From contig CADBDA010000008.1 of assembly GCA_902793295.1 (NCBI GenBank), positions 1-64,000 on the forward strand: DNA of 64,000 bases. Direction: 5' to 3'. The stretch is from an uncultured Bacteroidota bacterium. Lineage in GTDB: Bacteria; Bacteroidota; Bacteroidia; Bacteroidales; P3. The notes under the pieces are model-generated. The model did not search any database and was not told the DNA's origin. It worked only from the letters and a program-made list of their open reading frames with translations. Made by a program: the position numbers and the translations under genes. Below, piece by piece: positions 60,831 to 64,000 of the stretch (position 1 is its first letter; each line of letters opens with the position of its first letter).

Positions 60831-63080
60831 ATGAAACGCGACCACACATCGCCCCGTGCGAAAATGATACTTCTCTACCTAATCCTGGTGCTGGGATTCG
60901 GCTTGGCCATCCTATGGTCCAGCATCAAGGTAATATGGGTGGATGGCAACATGTGGCGCAAAAAGGCCGAAACACGCACCATGAACTACATAGAGCAGCC
61001 AGCCCACCGCGGCGACATCTACTCGTCGGACGGCAAGATTCTGGCTACTACGGTGCCCGAATGCGACCTCTATCTGGATTTCAGCATACGGCCGCTGAAG
61101 GACAAGAACGGTGTGGTTCTCAAAGACAAGCATGGAGACACTATCCTCTTCACCCCTATCCACGACACCAACTACACCAAATACCTCGACTCAGTCTGCT
61201 TCATCCTTCACGAGGCCTTCCCCGACTCGTCGGTCAGCGCATTCCGCAACAAGATCGACAAGGAACGTAAAAAGACCAAACGCGGCGGTTGCATCCGCAT
61301 CGCCACCCATGTCCCCTATTCCGACTGGGACCGCATCTGCAAATATCCCGGATGGTCTAAGGGCGTGGTGAAATATGTCGGTGGTCAGTCGGTCATCCAC
61401 AACAAGCGCTTCCATACCTACGGCAACATGGGCGAATGCGTCATCGGGTTCCCCCGCGGCGAACGCAAAGGATACACAGGTCTGGAAGGCTACTACGACT
61501 CCATACTGCGTGGACAGGATGGTCTCATCCTCTGCCGACGACTGACACGCGGCTCGTGGATTCCCGTCAGCCGCAACACCAACATCAGCGCTTCCGAAAG
61601 CGACAAGGTGGTCACAGACTCCATCCCCGGCCATCCCGTGGTGGACGGCCTGGATATCGTGGCAACCATCGACACACGCCTCCAAGACATAGCCCACTAC
61701 TCGCTCGACAAGACCCTGCGCAAGCTGGGCGGCACGGCCGGATGCGCCATCCTCATCGAGGTGGAGACAGGCAATGTACTGGTTTGCTCCAGCCTGGTGC
61801 TCGACACCATGGGCAACTACATCGAATCGCCCAACCGCAACGTGGCACTCTCCGACCTCTACGAACCGGGGTCCATCTTTAAACCGGTGTTGCTCACTGC
61901 CATGTACAACGACCCGACGGTGACGCTCGACACCGCCATGCCTCTGCCCGTGGGAAGCAAACATTTCACCGCCGACAGTAAGGAAGTCATCGACCATGGC
62001 CTGCCCAACGACACCTACCCGCTGTGGAAGGCGGTGGCCGTCTCATCGAATGTGGCCTTCTGCCAACTGGCTTGGGACAATTACAGAGATCGCCGCGACA
62101 GCCTGCTGAACCAGGTGAAGCGCATCTTCCCCTACGACAACATCAACGTCGACTTGCGCGGCCCCGAAAACAAGAGCCGCATCACCCGCTTGCGCTACAA
62201 CAACGACTTCCTGCGTTTCTGCTACGGCTACACCAGCTCGGTGTCGCCACTTCGAATGGCCACATTCTACAACGCTTTGGCCAACAAGGGTCGCATGGTG
62301 AAGCCTCGCTTCTGCCGCGCCGTGATACGCAACGGCAAGGAGGAGGCTCTGCCTATAAGCGTCATCAACGAACATATCTGTTCGCCCGAAACGGCCGAAA
62401 CACTGCGCGACCTGCTTGTGGGCGTGGTGGAAGGCGGCACCGGCGACAACATCAAGAACAACACCTACACCATTGCCGGCAAGACGGGTACAGCCGAGAC
62501 AGCACCCGGCGCCCCCACCAGCAATGCCACTTTCGTTGGTTTCTTCCCGGCCGACAAACCGAAATACACCTGCCTGGTCCTGTTGCGCGACGTGAGCCGC
62601 TTCGGACGCGACGCCGCTCCTGTGTTCCTCGAAATAGCCGACTGCGTGGTGTCGCTCGACAAGGAGCTGGACTGCCGCCCCACCGTCAAAAAACTGGCCG
62701 AACTACGTCAGAAAAAAAGAGCCAACACCCAGCACTACCTGCTGCCTACCATCAGCAAAGCACCTCAAACCGATGTGCGAAGGGTCCACAAACGGCTGGG
62801 TCTGAACTACAGCAATATCACCCATCAGACACTCTGGTGCACCTTCCGCGATGCCGTCGACAGCATCGACCAACCGGCCGCCTACATCGACTACCATGTG
62901 CCCGTCAACCAGGTGCCCAATTGCTACGGGATGACCATCAAGGACGCCTTGCTGCTCTGTAGAAGCGTGGGATTGGATGTCACCTTCGAAGGCTTCGGGA
63001 AAGTCTACTCTCAGGAACCTCGAGGCAGAACCCCCATCACCCAGGGCACCAAAGTACACCTGAAACTGAAAAGCCACTAA
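60831..63080 (+). CDS. ftsI: Septal penicillin-binding protein 3 with PASTA domain
   Basis: 749 residues. Short cytoplasmic part and one transmembrane helix (AKMILLYLILVLGFGLAILWSSI, residues 10-32). A dimerisation/pedestal domain follows (QPAHRGDIYSSDGKILATTVP). Transpeptidase motifs: S348-I-F-K (EPGSIFKPV), S405-S-N (VSSNVAF) and K551-T-G-T. The C-terminus carries one PASTA-like domain (VPNCYGMTIKDALLLCRSVGLDVTFEG). Catalyses septal peptidoglycan crosslinking. Sits between ftsL and murE as in the conserved cluster. Confidence 0.95.
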   Translation: MKRDHTSPRAKMILLYLILVLGFGLAILWSSIKVIWVDGNMWRKKAETRTMNYIEQPAHRGDIYSSDGKILATTVPECDLYLDFSIRPLKDKNGVVLKDKHGDTILFTPIHDTNYTKYLDSVCFILHEAFPDSSVSAFRNKIDKERKKTKRGGCIRIATHVPYSDWDRICKYPGWSKGVVKYVGGQSVIHNKRFHTYGNMGECVIGFPRGERKGYTGLEGYYDSILRGQDGLILCRRLTRGSWIPVSRNTNISASESDKVVTDSIPGHPVVDGLDIVATIDTRLQDIAHYSLDKTLRKLGGTAGCAILIEVETGNVLVCSSLVLDTMGNYIESPNRNVALSDLYEPGSIFKPVLLTAMYNDPTVTLDTAMPLPVGSKHFTADSKEVIDHGLPNDTYPLWKAVAVSSNVAFCQLAWDNYRDRRDSLLNQVKRIFPYDNINVDLRGPENKSRITRLRYNNDFLRFCYGYTSSVSPLRMATFYNALANKGRMVKPRFCRAVIRNGKEEALPISVINEHICSPETAETLRDLLVGVVEGGTGDNIKNNTYTIAGKTGTAETAPGAPTSNATFVGFFPADKPKYTCLVLLRDVSRFGRDAAPVFLEIADCVVSLDKELDCRPTVKKLAELRQKKRANTQHYLLPTISKAPQTDVRRVHKRLGLNYSNITHQTLWCTFRDAVDSIDQPAAYIDYHVPVNQVPNCYGMTIKDALLLCRSVGLDVTFEGFGKVYSQEPRGRTPITQGTKVHLKLKSH

Positions 63081-63129
63081 ACAACAAATCGCAATAGAAA
63101 GAACACAACAACAAAGAAACAATATAATA

Positions 63130-64000
63130 ATGAAACTATATAAAATCATAGAAGGAATCGACTGCAGCATCTGGTCCGAAGGAATCGAACGTGACCGCAA
63201 GGTTCTGGAAACCGTCGAAATAGCATCGATAGCCTTCGATTCGCGCAAGGTGCAGCAAGGCACCCTCTTCGTGGCTCAGAAAGGGACCCATGTCGATGGG
63301 CATGCCTTCATTGCCGATGCCATCAACCTGGGCGCGACAGCCATCATCTGCCAGGAGCTGCCCACCGAACAGTCCGCAGGTGTGCTCTTCTTGCAAGTGA
63401 GCAACGCCGACTGCGCACTGGGCATTGCTGCAAGCAACTTCTACGGCAACCCCAGCCGCCATATGAAACTGGTGGGCATCACCGGCACCAACGGCAAGAC
63501 CACCACGGTCACCATGCTCCACCGACTGTTTCGCGCTTTGGGACACCACACCGGACTCTTCTCCACCATCGTGAACCGTATCGATGAACAGGAGTTCCCC
63601 GCCACTCACACCACCCCCGACGCCATCGCCCTCAACGAACTGATGGCTCAAATGGTGGAACAGGGTTGCGAATACTGTTTCATGGAGGTGAGTTCGCACT
63701 CCATCGTCCAAAACCGCATCGCCGGACTGCACTTCGCAGGCGCCATCTTCAGCAACATCACCCATGACCACCTGGACTTCCACAAGACCATGGCCAACTA
63801 CATTGCGGCCAAAAAAGCGCTCTTCGACCAACTGACACCCGACGCATTTGCACTGACCAACATCGACGACAAGAACGGTATGGTGATGGTGCAGAACTGC
63901 CCGGCCCACATCCACACCTACAGTCTGCAGACCATGGCCGATTTCCGATCCAAAGTCATCGAAAGCACCATCCATGGGCAACAGATAGCTTTGAACTGCA
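63130..64000 (+). CDS. murE: UDP-N-acetylmuramyl-tripeptide synthetase, partial (3' end beyond window)
   Basis: 290 codons present; the gene continues past the window edge. Opens MKLYKIIEGIDCSIWSEGIE; IASIAFDSRKVQQGTLFVA matches the MurE N-terminal UDP-binding domain. GITGTNGKTTTVTML (residues 117-131) is the ATP P-loop, followed by HTTPDAIALNEL and MEVSSHSIVQNRIAGLHFAGAIFSNITHDHLDFH, the carbamylated-Lys/Mg region. Adds the third amino acid (meso-diaminopimelate or lysine) to UDP-MurNAc-dipeptide; which one cannot be told from this part. Follows ftsI by 49 bases. Confidence 0.95.
   Translation, partial: MKLYKIIEGIDCSIWSEGIERDRKVLETVEIASIAFDSRKVQQGTLFVAQKGTHVDGHAFIADAINLGATAIICQELPTEQSAGVLFLQVSNADCALGIAASNFYGNPSRHMKLVGITGTNGKTTTVTMLHRLFRALGHHTGLFSTIVNRIDEQEFPATHTTPDAIALNELMAQMVEQGCEYCFMEVSSHSIVQNRIAGLHFAGAIFSNITHDHLDFHKTMANYIAAKKALFDQLTPDAFALTNIDDKNGMVMVQNCPAHIHTYSLQTMADFRSKVIESTIHGQQIALNC

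Overview
The window is chromosomal DNA from a Bacteroidales-type bacterium (phylum Bacteroidota), probably an uncultured host-associated species. Evidence: type IX secretion C-terminal domains on several secreted proteins, repeated matches to the Bacteroidota promoter (TTTG, 17-22 bases, TAnnTTTG), families largely confined to the phylum (DUF4270, DUF4296, DUF3078, S46 dipeptidyl-peptidase, BspA-type leucine-rich repeats, C10 proteases), and start codons without Shine-Dalgarno sequences. Most genes are GC-rich with C-ending codons. The parts of 16-30 kb that are AT-rich stand out.

Layout. 1-370: end of a type IX-secreted protein. 0.5-9.2 kb: recQ, converging with a minus-strand unit (short glycogen/starch synthase, DUF4270 lipoprotein, MORN-repeat protein, maf), then recX, a DUF3078 outer-membrane protein and an S-adenosylmethionine hydrolase. 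9.5-15.0 kb: sufC-sufD, a PorE-like TPR/PD40 protein and an ABC exporter, apparently one transcription unit, then tRNA-Val. 15.4-30.5 kb: an accessory region with a transposase remnant, a long structured leader RNA, an ECF-type sigma/anti-sigma/transglutaminase-like operon, LPP20-type envelope proteins, a repeat lipoprotein, a YoeB toxin-antitoxin pair, a DUF2971 gene, a 1646-residue surface protein and a second transglutaminase-like paralogue. 30.7-41 kb: DUF4296 lipoprotein, comM, tRNA-Cys, a two-component pair, nadB, a ferritin/glutathione peroxidase/OhrR oxidative-stress group and a MalY-type C-S lyase. 41.2-46.8 kb: atpE-F-H-A-G without the beta, epsilon and a subunits, then a sugar transporter of the major facilitator superfamily. 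46.9-52 kb: two tandem C10 proteases with type IX sorting domains. 52-56 kb: queF, DUF456, an LtaS-like membrane sulfatase and a TrmH-type methyltransferase. 56.3-58.5 kb: S46 dipeptidyl-peptidase. 58.9 kb to the end: the start of the division/cell-wall cluster, mraZ-rsmH-ftsL-ftsI-murE, with murE cut by the window edge.

How it fits together. Surface proteolysis is a recurrent theme: two C10 proteases, an S46 exopeptidase, a giant repeat adhesin and PorE-like and type IX sorting features. The most original part is 15.86-30.5 kb. A consensus promoter drives about 370 bases of foldable RNA, and no second promoter is seen before the sigma gene. Sigma, anti-sigma and the first transglutaminase-like protein overlap and look translationally coupled. 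A diverged second transglutaminase-like protein sits directly behind the giant surface protein about 10 kb downstream. This reads as a possible self-regulated envelope or surface-processing system, but its function is inferred only.
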